Source: Psychrobacillus sp. OK028 (GTDB taxonomy: Bacteria > Bacillota > Bacilli > Bacillales_A > Planococcaceae). From it: 64,000 bases of DNA. Both the position numbers and the translations under genes were made by a program. Below are positions 15,994-23,543 of this stretch, piece by piece. The notes under the pieces were generated by a model. That model worked only from the letters and a program-made list of their open reading frames with translations, made no database searches and was not told where the DNA came from. The DNA is taken from contig NZ_FNHY01000008.1 in NCBI RefSeq assembly GCF_900103605.1, positions 62,001 through 126,000 of the forward strand. Direction: 5' to 3'. Every line of letters begins with the position of its first letter. Within the stretch, counting starts at the first letter, position 1.

Positions 15994-17274
15994 ATGAAAA
16001 GAAAGTTTAAGTTTACATTAGCATATCAAATATTAGTAGGTCTAATCCTAGGGATTATTGTGGGTGCAGTTTTCTTTGGAAATCCTTCAGTAGAAAAATA
16101 TTTGCAGCCAATAGGGACCATGTTTATCAATATGATTAAAATGATTGTTGTTCCAATCATCGTTTCAACATTAATCTTAGGTGTTGCAGGAACTGGTGAT
16201 ATCAAACAATTAGGTAAATTAGGTGGGAAAACACTTATATACTTTGAAGTGGTGACAACGTTTGCGATTATCGTTGGATTATTTGCAGCGAATATTTTCC
16301 AACCAGGCGATGGGGTAGATATGTCTAACCTTGCAAAAGGTGATATCGATCAATATGTTCAAACAACTGAGCAAGTGCAAAAAGAGGACCACGGAATATT
16401 GGATATTATTGTAGGAATAGTTCCCGATAATATTGTGGAAGCGATGGCAGCAGGAGAAATGCTTCCTATTATCTTCTTCTCTGTATTATTTGGATTAGGT
16501 ATAGCAGCAATTGGGGAGAAAGGAAGGCCAGTACTAGCTTTCTTCCAAGGAACTGCAGATGCGATGTTCTGGGTTACCAATCTTATTATGAGGTTTGCTC
16601 CTTTTGGAGTTTTTGCTCTAATAGGAGTGACTGTTTCTAAGTTTGGTCTAGAGTCTTTATTACCTTTAGGTAAGTTGATGATTCTCGTGTATGCAACAAT
16701 GATATTCTTTATATTTGTTGTACTTGGCGGTATTGCCAAATTAGTAGGTATCAATATATTCCATCTGTTGAAAGTATTAAAAGATGAACTCCTTTTAGCA
16801 TATTCAACGTCAAGTTCGGAAACGGTTTTACCGAAAGTAATGGAGAAGATGGAGAAGTTCGGAGCACCAAAGGATATCGTGTCGTTTGTAGTGCCAACGG
16901 GGTATTCATTTAACTTGGATGGATCTACTTTATACCAAGCAATTGCGGCTATCTTCATAGCTCAGATGTATGGAATTGACCTAAGTATTTCACAACAAGT
17001 TACGTTAGTGTTAGTTCTTATGGTAACTTCAAAAGGTATTGCGGGAGTTCCAGGCGTATCGTTTGTTGTGTTATTAGCTACTTTAGGAACGGTAGGTATC
17101 CCACTTGAAGGTCTAGCATTCATCGCTGGAATTGACCGTCTTCTTGACATGGCTCGTACAGTTGTTAATGTGGTAGGGAATGCGTTAGCAACGGTTGTTA
17201 TGGCTAAATGGGAAGGTCGATTCGATCAACAAAAAGAGGAAGAGTATTACCTTTCTTTAGAAAAAACAGTTTAA
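15994..17274 (+). CDS. glutamate/dicarboxylate:cation symporter (DAACS family)
   Basis: 426-residue sodium- or proton-coupled carrier for glutamate, aspartate or C4-dicarboxylates. Seen: the serine-rich re-entrant motif AYSTSSSETVLPKVMEK, the substrate/cation motif VVPTGYSFNLDGSTLYQAIA, and a C-terminal IAGIDRLLDMARTVVNVVGNA with the conserved Asp/Arg/Asn. AGGAGGG precedes the ATG. Genes upstream encode a GlnK/GlnL-like two-component pair and a cre site lies in the leader, so expression is probably set by substrate sensing and by carbon status. GltT/GltP and DctA cannot be told apart here. Confidence 0.88.
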   Translation: MKRKFKFTLAYQILVGLILGIIVGAVFFGNPSVEKYLQPIGTMFINMIKMIVVPIIVSTLILGVAGTGDIKQLGKLGGKTLIYFEVVTTFAIIVGLFAANIFQPGDGVDMSNLAKGDIDQYVQTTEQVQKEDHGILDIIVGIVPDNIVEAMAAGEMLPIIFFSVLFGLGIAAIGEKGRPVLAFFQGTADAMFWVTNLIMRFAPFGVFALIGVTVSKFGLESLLPLGKLMILVYATMIFFIFVVLGGIAKLVGINIFHLLKVLKDELLLAYSTSSSETVLPKVMEKMEKFGAPKDIVSFVVPTGYSFNLDGSTLYQAIAAIFIAQMYGIDLSISQQVTLVLVLMVTSKGIAGVPGVSFVVLLATLGTVGIPLEGLAFIAGIDRLLDMARTVVNVVGNALATVVMAKWEGRFDQQKEEEYYLSLEKTV

Positions 17275-17331
17275 TGTCTTTCTTTTGTAAGGTAAGTTCT
17301 TAACTATAGAAACAATAATAAGAAGAAAAAA

Positions 17332-17365
17332 TAAACCGGCTATCCAATTAGGATGCCGGTTTTTC
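17332..17365. terminator. terminator between the symporter and peptide genes
   Basis: AACCGGCTATCC pairs with GGATGCCGGTT, then TTTTT. The A-rich side gives a T-rich tail on the minus strand too, so it may serve both converging genes. Confidence 0.75.
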
Positions 17366-17429
17366 AGTCGTCTCAGACAAGTCTTCATTTTAATACTGAT
17401 TTTTGGCAGCTCTAATTACTCGACCTTGT

Positions 17430-17555
17430 TTAAATTATTGTATTTGATGTAATTCTTGGAAGTTCATTTTCACTCATTTGTTTTATGTTTGTTGTAAAGC
17501 TCAAAGCGAGGATGACAATACTTGATATAGTTAGCAAAACAATCTTTTTTTTCAT
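17430..17555 (-). CDS. small exported peptide, putative quorum-sensing pro-peptide
   Basis: 41 residues: a lysine-rich N-terminus (MKKK), a hydrophobic core (about 5-20, VLLTISSIVILALSF) and a polar tail ending SENELPRITSNTII. This is the shape of a Sec-exported signalling pro-peptide. ATG 17555 lies one base after the stop of the upstream regulator, and its ribosome site GGGAGG is inside that gene's last codons, so translation is coupled. PapR, NprX and AimP show the same arrangement next to their receptors. The tail does not match those peptides, so the mature signal is unknown. The longer ORF to 17717 in this frame has no support. Confidence 0.7.
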   Translation of the reverse strand: MKKKIVLLTISSIVILALSFTTNIKQMSENELPRITSNTII

Positions 17556-17556
17556 T

Positions 17557-18861
17557 TTATAAATCCTCCCATTTATTAATAAATTTTTGTTTAAGTAGAA
17601 TCCGATTTGCTTTTTGATAATATAAACTTGCAGCTTTAAATTTGTGATGTATAAAAAGGTAATCAGCCAATAATATAGAATACTTTTGAACGTGACGTTC
17701 ATCTTGTTCGTTTTCAAAATAACCTATTGCTTCCCTTAGTACCATTTCAAGTTCTTCGGTTAAATTGTGGTAATGCTTATATATTTCTAGGTGGTAATAA
17801 TAGGAAATATATTCTTTTGTAGAGTTTTTTTCTTCCAGTATTTTGTCTAAGCCTTTCTTACACCATTTGAGGACCTGTTGATGATTAGACTGTTTGGAAT
17901 ACTCTTTTATAATAGATAGAATGGTTAGTAAATACCCTTCGGCGTTACAATCCTCTTCTTTAACTTTTAAACTATGCTTATAAAACTCAATTGCTTTTTC
18001 GTGACTCCCTTGAATTGCATATAATGAACCTAAATTTTGATAGATCACCTCCTCATAATTAATCAGTCTATAATCTTCTGCTAGTTTCTTAGCTAAATTA
18101 TAGTTCTTTTCTGCTTCTTGAAATTTTCTCATTTCTTTATGTGCAATTCCTATAACGATATAATTATCGATTGCTCTTTCAAATAAAAGATTGTCTTTAT
18201 AATAAAGTAATGATTTTGATGCGTAATTTATTGCATTATAAAATTCATTACATTTAGTGTAGGTTAAGCTTAGTACATTATAAAAATCTGCTATTTCCCA
18301 TTCTTCATTTATTCCGCTATTTACCAATTCTAAAGACATTTCTAATCGACTTAATGCAACTTGAGAGTCTCCCTCCAAATAACTATAAATGCCCAAATTC
18401 AGATTCTTAATAAACCTTTGTTTTTCACCCATATCATCTCCTATTTTTACAATAACATTATAGGCGGATTGTAAATTATCCTTTTCGTCACCTAGTATTA
18501 ATAGGAGACGAAATAGATAAAGGTGATAACTGTAATAATTATTTAACTGTAAAAAATGTAGTTTTTGATTTGTGAATTTTTTCAAGGATTCTCTTATAAA
18601 TTTTTTGTCCCTCTTTAAAACTCCCATTTTGTACAATTCAGATAATGATGCTAACACTATATTTTCCTTTTCACTGGATACTCGATCTATTTCTATATTT
18701 AGTTTTTTTAGTAAAAACGTTATTACTTCTTCACTTGGAACAGTCAAATTATTTTCTATTTTGCTTAAGTAGGATGTAGAGCAGATTCCCTTGGCCAATG
18801 TCGTTTGTTTCATACTTTGGTTGATTCTTTCTGATTTTATTATATGACCTATACTACTCAT
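17557..18861 (-). CDS. HTH-TPR transcriptional regulator, RRNPP-type peptide receptor
   Basis: 434 residues. An N-terminal XRE-type helix-turn-helix (about 4-58: IIKSERINQSMKQTTLAKGI, YLSKIENNLTVPS) is followed by a tetratricopeptide array to the C-terminus (for example YQNLGSLYAIQGSHEKAIEF and YNVLSLTYTKCNEFYNAINY). Length and order match PlcR/NprR/AimR-type receptors, which bind re-imported peptides in the TPR groove. ATG 18861 is preferred over GTG 18870 because AAGGGGTG precedes it. A perfect 9-bp-arm palindrome lies 17 nt upstream of the start. A possible role in virulence, sporulation or competence cannot be read here. Confidence 0.83.
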   Translation of the reverse strand: MSSIGHIIKSERINQSMKQTTLAKGICSTSYLSKIENNLTVPSEEVITFLLKKLNIEIDRVSSEKENIVLASLSELYKMGVLKRDKKFIRESLKKFTNQKLHFLQLNNYYSYHLYLFRLLLILGDEKDNLQSAYNVIVKIGDDMGEKQRFIKNLNLGIYSYLEGDSQVALSRLEMSLELVNSGINEEWEIADFYNVLSLTYTKCNEFYNAINYASKSLLYYKDNLLFERAIDNYIVIGIAHKEMRKFQEAEKNYNLAKKLAEDYRLINYEEVIYQNLGSLYAIQGSHEKAIEFYKHSLKVKEEDCNAEGYLLTILSIIKEYSKQSNHQQVLKWCKKGLDKILEEKNSTKEYISYYYHLEIYKHYHNLTEELEMVLREAIGYFENEQDERHVQKYSILLADYLFIHHKFKAASLYYQKANRILLKQKFINKWEDL

Positions 18862-18877
18862 TTTCTTCACCCCTTAT

Positions 18878-18898
18878 GAATTAGTAATGTACTAATTC
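18878..18898. promoter_or_regulatory. palindromic operator at the receptor gene start
   Basis: GAATTAGTA-N3-TACTAATTC, perfect 9-bp arms, immediately upstream of the receptor ribosome site. A likely autoregulatory binding site; the core TAATGTACTA recurs near 19232. Confidence 0.55.
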
Positions 18899-19181
18899 TA
18901 GAAAAAAACAAAATATCCTTTTTCAATCGTTCGACTCAATACGACTAACAAATTGGAGAAAAACAAAGAAATTAATAGAAGACTGTAGAATATAAGCATA
19001 ATAATTATCCAATTTTTATTAAGAAATAATAAAATTTCTTGGATTCAGGAAAGTTGATTGATTTATATATCAATAATGGAAGAGATTAAAGTGGATTTCC
19101 CAATTTATAATTATTCTAAAAATAATAAAAATTTAGTATAATCTAATAAATATTAAATATTTTAATCGGAGGAATGCAGGG
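18899..19181. promoter_or_regulatory. divergent AT-rich promoter region
   Basis: No gene is visible. TATAAT at 19137-19142 is a candidate -10 for the rightward transcript, without a good -35 (TTCTAA), as in activator-dependent promoters. ATTGAT-N6-ATCAAT near 19059 is a small inverted repeat. Confidence 0.4.
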
Positions 19182-19223
19182 ATGAACATTTGGTACAACT
19201 TTTCTTCTTTTTTGGACAAGTGA
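19182..19223 (+). CDS. 13-residue leader or signalling micropeptide, uncertain
   Basis: ATG 19182 opens a 13-codon ORF, MNIWYNFSSFLDK, with GGAGG nine nt upstream. It lies just downstream of TATAAT at 19137 and ahead of the YvrJ-family gene. Aromatic residues are unusually dense. It could be a leader peptide or chance; no homologue is recognised. Confidence 0.3.
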   Translation: MNIWYNFSSFLDK

Positions 19224-19304
19224 GTTTTTTAATGTACTAGGTTTTACTCAACGGGTATGTCAATAGCTTGAGGAATGGTAAATAAAAAGGAAAGGGGGAT
19301 ACAC

Positions 19305-19469
19305 ATGATCGGGGAGGAAAACATCGTACAATTAATTGGAAACTTTGGATTTCCCATTGTAGTCACTATTTATTTATTGCATCGATTTGAAAATAAAATA
19401 GACTCTCTTGAAAATACCATTCACAATATAGCAAATGTTGTTAACAATAGTATAGAAAAAAGAAAGTGA
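19305..19469 (+). CDS. YvrJ family small membrane protein
   Basis: 54 residues. Seen: GNFGFPIVVTIYLLHRFENK, a single membrane segment followed by a polar amphipathic tail (DSLENTIHNIANVVNN), the YvrJ (PF12841) pattern. The function is unknown. ATG 19305 follows AAAGGGGG; the upstream in-frame ATG at 19275 lacks spacing to a ribosome site. In other Bacillales YvrJ genes sit with DUF1659/DUF2922 genes, which are absent here. It is divergent from the peptide receptor gene and is its nearest candidate target. Confidence 0.72.
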   Translation: MIGEENIVQLIGNFGFPIVVTIYLLHRFENKIDSLENTIHNIANVVNNSIEKRK

Positions 19470-19577
19470 AGTGTAACACGGAATGAATTGATGTCCTGTT
19501 GATCATATAAATTGAAAACTAGATTAGGCTAATTTTCACTCATCTAAAATTTTCTTTAAAGAAAATGACAGAAGTGA

Positions 19578-19626
19578 AAAGTAATCCATCCCGAGTGTTA
19601 ACTCAAAAATGGATTACTTTTTTATT
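19578..19626 (+). terminator. intrinsic terminator after the YvrJ gene
   Basis: AAAGTAATCCAT and ATGGATTACTTT are perfect 12-bp arms, then TTTTTT. Confidence 0.8.
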
Positions 19627-19694
19627 GTCAATAATGAGTATATTTTTGATTTATTATTTAGGGGTTTACTAAATTAGAAGAAGTAATTTTATTC

Positions 19695-21095
19695 TTAGGC
19701 AATATAGTCTTCTTTTGGAATATCATCTGCAGAACCTTTACTATAATACTTACCTTTTGTTGCTACCGCAATAACAACTGTAAGAATTGCTGCTAGAATA
19801 GCTGCAAAGAAAGCAGCGGTACTTTGTAAAAATGATCCCATATAACCTAGTGCTGCAAATGTGCCTAGGATACTAGATACAATTAGAGATACAACTCCAA
19901 CGGGATTCCATTTGTATAAATACTCTTGGCGATCCTCATAATAGCCCTTACCAATTTTCAATGCTTTTTTAACGACCAATGCATCGGTAACTAATACTGC
20001 CGCCCATGCAAGTAAAAATACACCTTGAAACGTCATAGCGGTATCTAAGTGATCAACAATTCCTCCAAGCATAAGAATTATTGCACTAATTCCGCTTACG
20101 ACAACCCAAAAACGGCGACCAGGAGTAAATTTAAATATGTTTTCGAAGAAGTTAGATAAAGATAAGGAACTGCTATATATATTGGTAATATTTATACGTA
20201 ATTGGGTTAACATAGTGAATAATGCTCCACCGATGCCGAGAAGCATGACAATATAAACACCTGGATTCGGTTCTCCTAAGCGAACACCAAACCATATGCC
20301 TAGACCGCCCATAATCCCGAAACAGATGATTTGAGGAACGAAACCGATTGCAACAGATCCGACTTTTATATCTTTCGGTTTTAAAAAACGTGCATAGTCA
20401 GAAGCTATTAAGGCTGTTAGACCCATTATTCCATGTTGAACTCCTATACATAAAAGTAAAGCTTGTCCTCCAACTTGAACTCCTTCCGGTAGATAAGTCC
20501 AAAATGGTCCGTCAAATACAGAAGGGGTATTAAACGATATAGCAATAGCTACTATTAAGAAAACAACAAATATTGGTAGGGACCATTTTTGTATTCTATC
20601 CAGTTGTTTGATTCCAAACCAGTTAAGGGGTATAACGATAAACCCGAAGAATATAATTAATGCCCATTCATGAAGATTAGGGAAGAAGGTGTGGACCGCA
20701 GAAACTAAAATGAGACCTTCAAATGCGCAATACATAATAAAGTTAGTGGCGTAGAGGAAGGACGTTAAGGAAGCACCTATATATCCAAATCCTCCTCCTC
20801 TGGAAAGTAGATTAACATTCATACCAGATTTGGCAGATAAGTAAGCAATAAAGGTTCCTAATATGCCGGCAACTATTATTGCATAGATGGAGGAGATAAT
20901 AGCATTTATTGCTCCAAACTGAAGAGCCATTACACTGCCCATTTGAAAGTAAAAAATGGCAGTTGCTATTCCTAATGTAATATTGGTTATACTTAACCAA
21001 CCCATATTTCTTTGGCTACGGGGCACCTTCTCTAATGAATAGTCTTTGTCTATTTCTTCTGTAACTTTGTGATCTGTAAGTTCGACAGATCCCAT
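19695..21095 (-). CDS. NCS1 family purine/cytosine permease
   Basis: 466 residues with about twelve hydrophobic helices. The pattern of the nucleobase:cation symporter-1 family is visible: an N-terminal cytoplasmic tail followed by VPRSQRNMGWLSITNITLGI, then LLSRGGGFGYIGASLTSFLY and IPLNWFGIKQLDRIQKWSLP. These carriers import cytosine, purines, allantoin or related compounds; the substrate here is unassigned. AGGAG lies 8 nt before ATG 21095. It is monocistronic, with no riboswitch in its leader. Confidence 0.82.
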   Translation of the reverse strand: MGSVELTDHKVTEEIDKDYSLEKVPRSQRNMGWLSITNITLGIATAIFYFQMGSVMALQFGAINAIISSIYAIIVAGILGTFIAYLSAKSGMNVNLLSRGGGFGYIGASLTSFLYATNFIMYCAFEGLILVSAVHTFFPNLHEWALIIFFGFIVIPLNWFGIKQLDRIQKWSLPIFVVFLIVAIAISFNTPSVFDGPFWTYLPEGVQVGGQALLLCIGVQHGIMGLTALIASDYARFLKPKDIKVGSVAIGFVPQIICFGIMGGLGIWFGVRLGEPNPGVYIVMLLGIGGALFTMLTQLRINITNIYSSSLSLSNFFENIFKFTPGRRFWVVVSGISAIILMLGGIVDHLDTAMTFQGVFLLAWAAVLVTDALVVKKALKIGKGYYEDRQEYLYKWNPVGVVSLIVSSILGTFAALGYMGSFLQSTAAFFAAILAAILTVVIAVATKGKYYSKGSADDIPKEDYIA

Positions 21096-21223
21096 AATAT
21101 CAACTCCTAATAAAAAAAATAATTATTAATGCGAAAAGACGCAATAACAATTAATTTTCCTTTTTTTTATATTGCCACTAATCATTATAACATATACCTA
21201 GCTAAATATTAATTTTTTAGCAG

Positions 21224-21252
21224 TTGACAGATATATATGTATATTGTAGACT
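21224..21252 (+). promoter_or_regulatory. promoter of the lysine riboswitch transcript
   Basis: Perfect TTGACA, 17-nt spacer, TAGACT. Transcription would start at about 21259, ahead of the aptamer. Confidence 0.65.
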
Positions 21253-21286
21253 ATGAAACATAATTGAATACGACCTCACTTAGTAT

Positions 21287-21468
21287 AGTGAGGTAGAGGC
21301 GCGATATTTAACAGTCCTTAGTGAAGTTTGAGAAGCTATGATGCTAGGGAGAAGGAGATGTCGCCGAAGTTTGTAATATTTCTCGGTATTGCTTGCTGGG
21401 TCTGCAATGAATAATTGCAGGACTGTCCACTATAAACATCCCGGTTTATAATGGTGTGCTATCTCATT
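21287..21468 (+). ncRNA. lysine riboswitch (L-box)
   Basis: Conserved L-box elements appear in order: AGAGGCGCG, the variable P2 arm, GGGAGAAGGAGATGTCGCC with GAAG, TTGCTGGGTCTGCA, TGCAGGACTGTC, and closing CTATCTCATT that pairs with AGTGAGGTAG to form P1. An intrinsic terminator follows 40 nt downstream. By family knowledge lysine binding favours termination. It fixes the substrate of the following importer as lysine or a close analogue. CCTCACT at 21274-21280 can pair with the P1 5' strand, an extra upstream hairpin. Confidence 0.93.
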
Positions 21469-21507
21469 TGGGAAAAGTAGAGGATTTAGGGCAACTATAC
21501 ATATTGC

Positions 21508-21537
21508 GACCTGAGTTCATCTCAGGTCTTTTTTTGT
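21508..21537 (+). terminator. riboswitch-controlled terminator
   Basis: GACCTGAG, 5-nt loop, CTCAGGTC, then seven T; 59 nt before the first gene. Confidence 0.88.
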
Positions 21538-21595
21538 ACAAGTTGTCTTTTTTTATAGATAAGAACATATATTAATCAAAAAGGGAGCAATTAGA

Positions 21596-22444
21596 ATGAA
21601 TAAGAGAATAATATTTTTATCCATATTCGCATCTATATTATTGTTATTAGCGGCATGTGGAACAGATGATACAAAAACTTCAGGATCCTCGTCTGATTCT
21701 AAGGAAGCTGCTAATACATTTACAGTAGGATTAGAAGCTGGTTACGCACCATTTAACTGGACTCAACTAGATGACTCTAATGGCGGAGTGAAGATTGATG
21801 GAAATGCAGAGTATGCTGGTGGATATGATGTAGAAATTGCTAAACGCCTTGCAGAAGGATTAGGGAAAGAACTAGTAATTGTCAAAACGGAATGGGATGG
21901 ACTTGTTCCTTCGTTACAATCTGGTAAAATTGATGCAATTATAGCAGGTATGTCACCTACAGAAGAACGTAAACAAACAATCGACTTTTCGGAAAACTAC
22001 TATACATCGAACTTTGTAATGGTTGTGAAAAAAGGTGGTCCTTTTGAAGGGGCTACTTCTATTCAAGATTTCAGCGGTGCGAAAATCACAGGTCAGCTTA
22101 ATACTTCGCATTATGGTGTAATTGATCAAATCAAAGATGTACAAAAGCAACCTGCATCTGATAATTTCTCCGCAATGCGTGTAGCTTTAGAATCTGGAGT
22201 AATTGATGGCTACGTATCAGAGCGTCCAGAAGGAATTAGTGCTTCTTCTGCAAACAAAAACTTCGCAATGGTAGAGTTTACAGATGGATTTAAAGCAGCA
22301 GAAGAGGATACAGCAGTAGCTGTAGGATTGAAAAAAGGTAGTAAGTTAACTGAAGAAATTAACAAAATTTTAGCTGAAATTTCGGAGGAAGAGCGTCAAG
22401 AAATTATGGATGCTGCTATTAATAACCAACCTGCAGCGGAATAA
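21596..22444 (+). CDS. lysine (basic amino acid) ABC transporter substrate-binding lipoprotein
   Basis: 282 residues. The lipoprotein signal ends LLLLAAC with Cys21; a Ser/Thr-rich linker follows. The SBP_bac_3 fold is shown by FTVGLEAGYAPFNW, GGYDVEIAKRLAEGLGKELV and LQSGKIDAIIAGMSPTEERK. The lysine riboswitch in its leader assigns the ligand as lysine by regulation, not by pocket residues. The permease and ATPase follow after a terminator and two repeat elements, so the receptor may be made in excess over the membrane subunits. Confidence 0.88.
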   Translation: MNKRIIFLSIFASILLLLAACGTDDTKTSGSSSDSKEAANTFTVGLEAGYAPFNWTQLDDSNGGVKIDGNAEYAGGYDVEIAKRLAEGLGKELVIVKTEWDGLVPSLQSGKIDAIIAGMSPTEERKQTIDFSENYYTSNFVMVVKKGGPFEGATSIQDFSGAKITGQLNTSHYGVIDQIKDVQKQPASDNFSAMRVALESGVIDGYVSERPEGISASSANKNFAMVEFTDGFKAAEEDTAVAVGLKKGSKLTEEINKILAEISEEERQEIMDAAINNQPAAE

Positions 22445-22456
22445 GGATGAAGTGAT

Positions 22457-22487
22457 ACCGGCTGCATCTTTTTGCAGTCGGTTTTTA
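22457..22487 (+). terminator. intrinsic terminator inside the lysine transport operon
   Basis: ACCGGCTGCA and TGCAGTCGGT arms with TTTTT tail, 13 nt after the receptor stop. Partial read-through is expected because the permease gene lies downstream without an obvious promoter. Confidence 0.75.
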
Positions 22488-22510
22488 TATTAATTTTTAC
22501 TAATTATCAG

Positions 22511-22624
22511 TCTAGCTACAGCGCCTAGCCCGCCTGAGTCGCTTCGGAATTTCAGTAAAGGACGCGTTTACGTGAAATTCTTCCAGCGACAGTCGTGGCT
22601 TGCCTAGGCGCTTGCGCTTTTCTA
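22511..22624. repeat. long imperfect palindromic repeat, first unit
   Basis: Outer arms GCGCCTAG (22521-22528) and CTAGGCGC (22604-22611); nested arms GTCGCT..GGAATTTCA and TGAAATTC..AGCGAC. It ends GCGCTTGCGCTTTTCT. It is much richer in GC than the flanking genes. Confidence 0.7.
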
Positions 22625-22629
22625 AACTG

Positions 22630-22748
22630 TCTAGCTTCAGACGCCAGCAGCTCAATCGCTTCAGACTTGTAGAAAAGGCAAAAAGCGTCGCCTTTTACTT
22701 CTAGTCTTCCGGCGTTCTTCGCTGCTGAGCGGCGTCTGCCGCTTTTCT
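22630..22748. repeat. long imperfect palindromic repeat, second unit
   Basis: It starts with GTCTAGCTTCAG like the first unit. Outer arms CAGACGCC (22638-22645) and GGCGTCTG (22731-22738). It ends CGCTTTTCT, next to the ribosome site of the permease gene. Confidence 0.68.
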
Positions 22749-22766
22749 AAGAAAGGAGGGAAATGT

Positions 22767-23525
22767 ATGAGTTTGGAGTATATTATTTCGATGATTACAA
22801 ATAACTGGCCGATGTTCCTTCGTGGAGCGGGGATGACCCTGTTAATCTCTATTATAGGTACAATTTTTGGAGCAGTTATTGGTTTGCTTGCAGGGGTTAT
22901 TCGTACAATTCCCACGCCGGAAAGAAAACTAAAAAGGGCTTTGTTAAAAATAGTAAATTTGATACTCTCTGTCTATATAGAATTTTTCAGAGGAACTCCA
23001 ATGATAGTTCAGGCGATGGTTATCTTTTATGGCTCTGCATTAGCGTTTGGTGTAGATATGGACCGTACATTGGCGGCGATATTTATCGTTTCTATTAACA
23101 CCGGTGCCTATATGGCAGAAATCGTCCGAGGTGGAGTTATTTCTATTGATAAGGGACAATTTGAGTCTGCCCAAGCAATAGGTATGAATCATGTTCAAAC
23201 AATGTGGAATGTTGTTTTGCCACAGGTAATTCGAAATATTTTACCAGCAACAGGCAATCAATTTATTATTAATATTAAAGATACTTCCGTATTAAATGTT
23301 ATTGGTGTTACGGAACTATATTTTCAAACGAAAACAGTTGCAGGAATCAGCTTCAAATATTTTGAACCTTTCTTTATAGCGTGTATTTTGTACTTTGTCA
23401 TGACATTTACGGTGACGTTAATATTACGATATATAGAAAGAAAATTAGATGGTCCAGAAAACTACAGTATGATTGGACAGCCACCACCACAGCTTATGTT
23501 ACCTAAAAATGCTAAAATCGATTAA
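22767..23525 (+). CDS. lysine (basic amino acid) ABC transporter permease
   Basis: 252-residue HisM-type membrane subunit. Seen: GMTLLISIIGTIFGAVIGLL, VEFFRGTP-like YIEFFRGTPMIVQAM, and the EAA loop EIVRGGVISIDKGQFESAQA followed by IGMNHVQTM. GAAAGGAGGG lies close before ATG 22767. A single permease gene is present, so the channel is presumably a homodimer. It is separated by 18 nt from the ATPase gene. Confidence 0.87.
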   Translation: MSLEYIISMITNNWPMFLRGAGMTLLISIIGTIFGAVIGLLAGVIRTIPTPERKLKRALLKIVNLILSVYIEFFRGTPMIVQAMVIFYGSALAFGVDMDRTLAAIFIVSINTGAYMAEIVRGGVISIDKGQFESAQAIGMNHVQTMWNVVLPQVIRNILPATGNQFIINIKDTSVLNVIGVTELYFQTKTVAGISFKYFEPFFIACILYFVMTFTVTLILRYIERKLDGPENYSMIGQPPPQLMLPKNAKID

Positions 23526-23543
23526 ACGAAGGAGGAGAAATCT

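Noticed and set aside
16359-16958. 199-residue ORF antisense to the symporter gene
   Set aside because: It mirrors the symporter codons; the sense gene is complete and well supported.
17556-17717. Longer ORF extending the 41-residue peptide frame to 17717
   Set aside because: The extra N-terminal codons overlap the receptor gene in another frame and have no ribosome site; the SD and ATG at 17555 give a clean signal peptide.
18839-19470. Arbitrium-type phage lysis-lysogeny locus
   Set aside because: The receptor/peptide layout is similar, but no integrase, repressor or other phage gene lies near, and the peptide tail lacks the GA ending of AimP signals.
21287-21468. T-box leader for the amino acid importer
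   Set aside because: There is no AGGGTGGNACCGCG motif; the conserved blocks are those of the lysine riboswitch.
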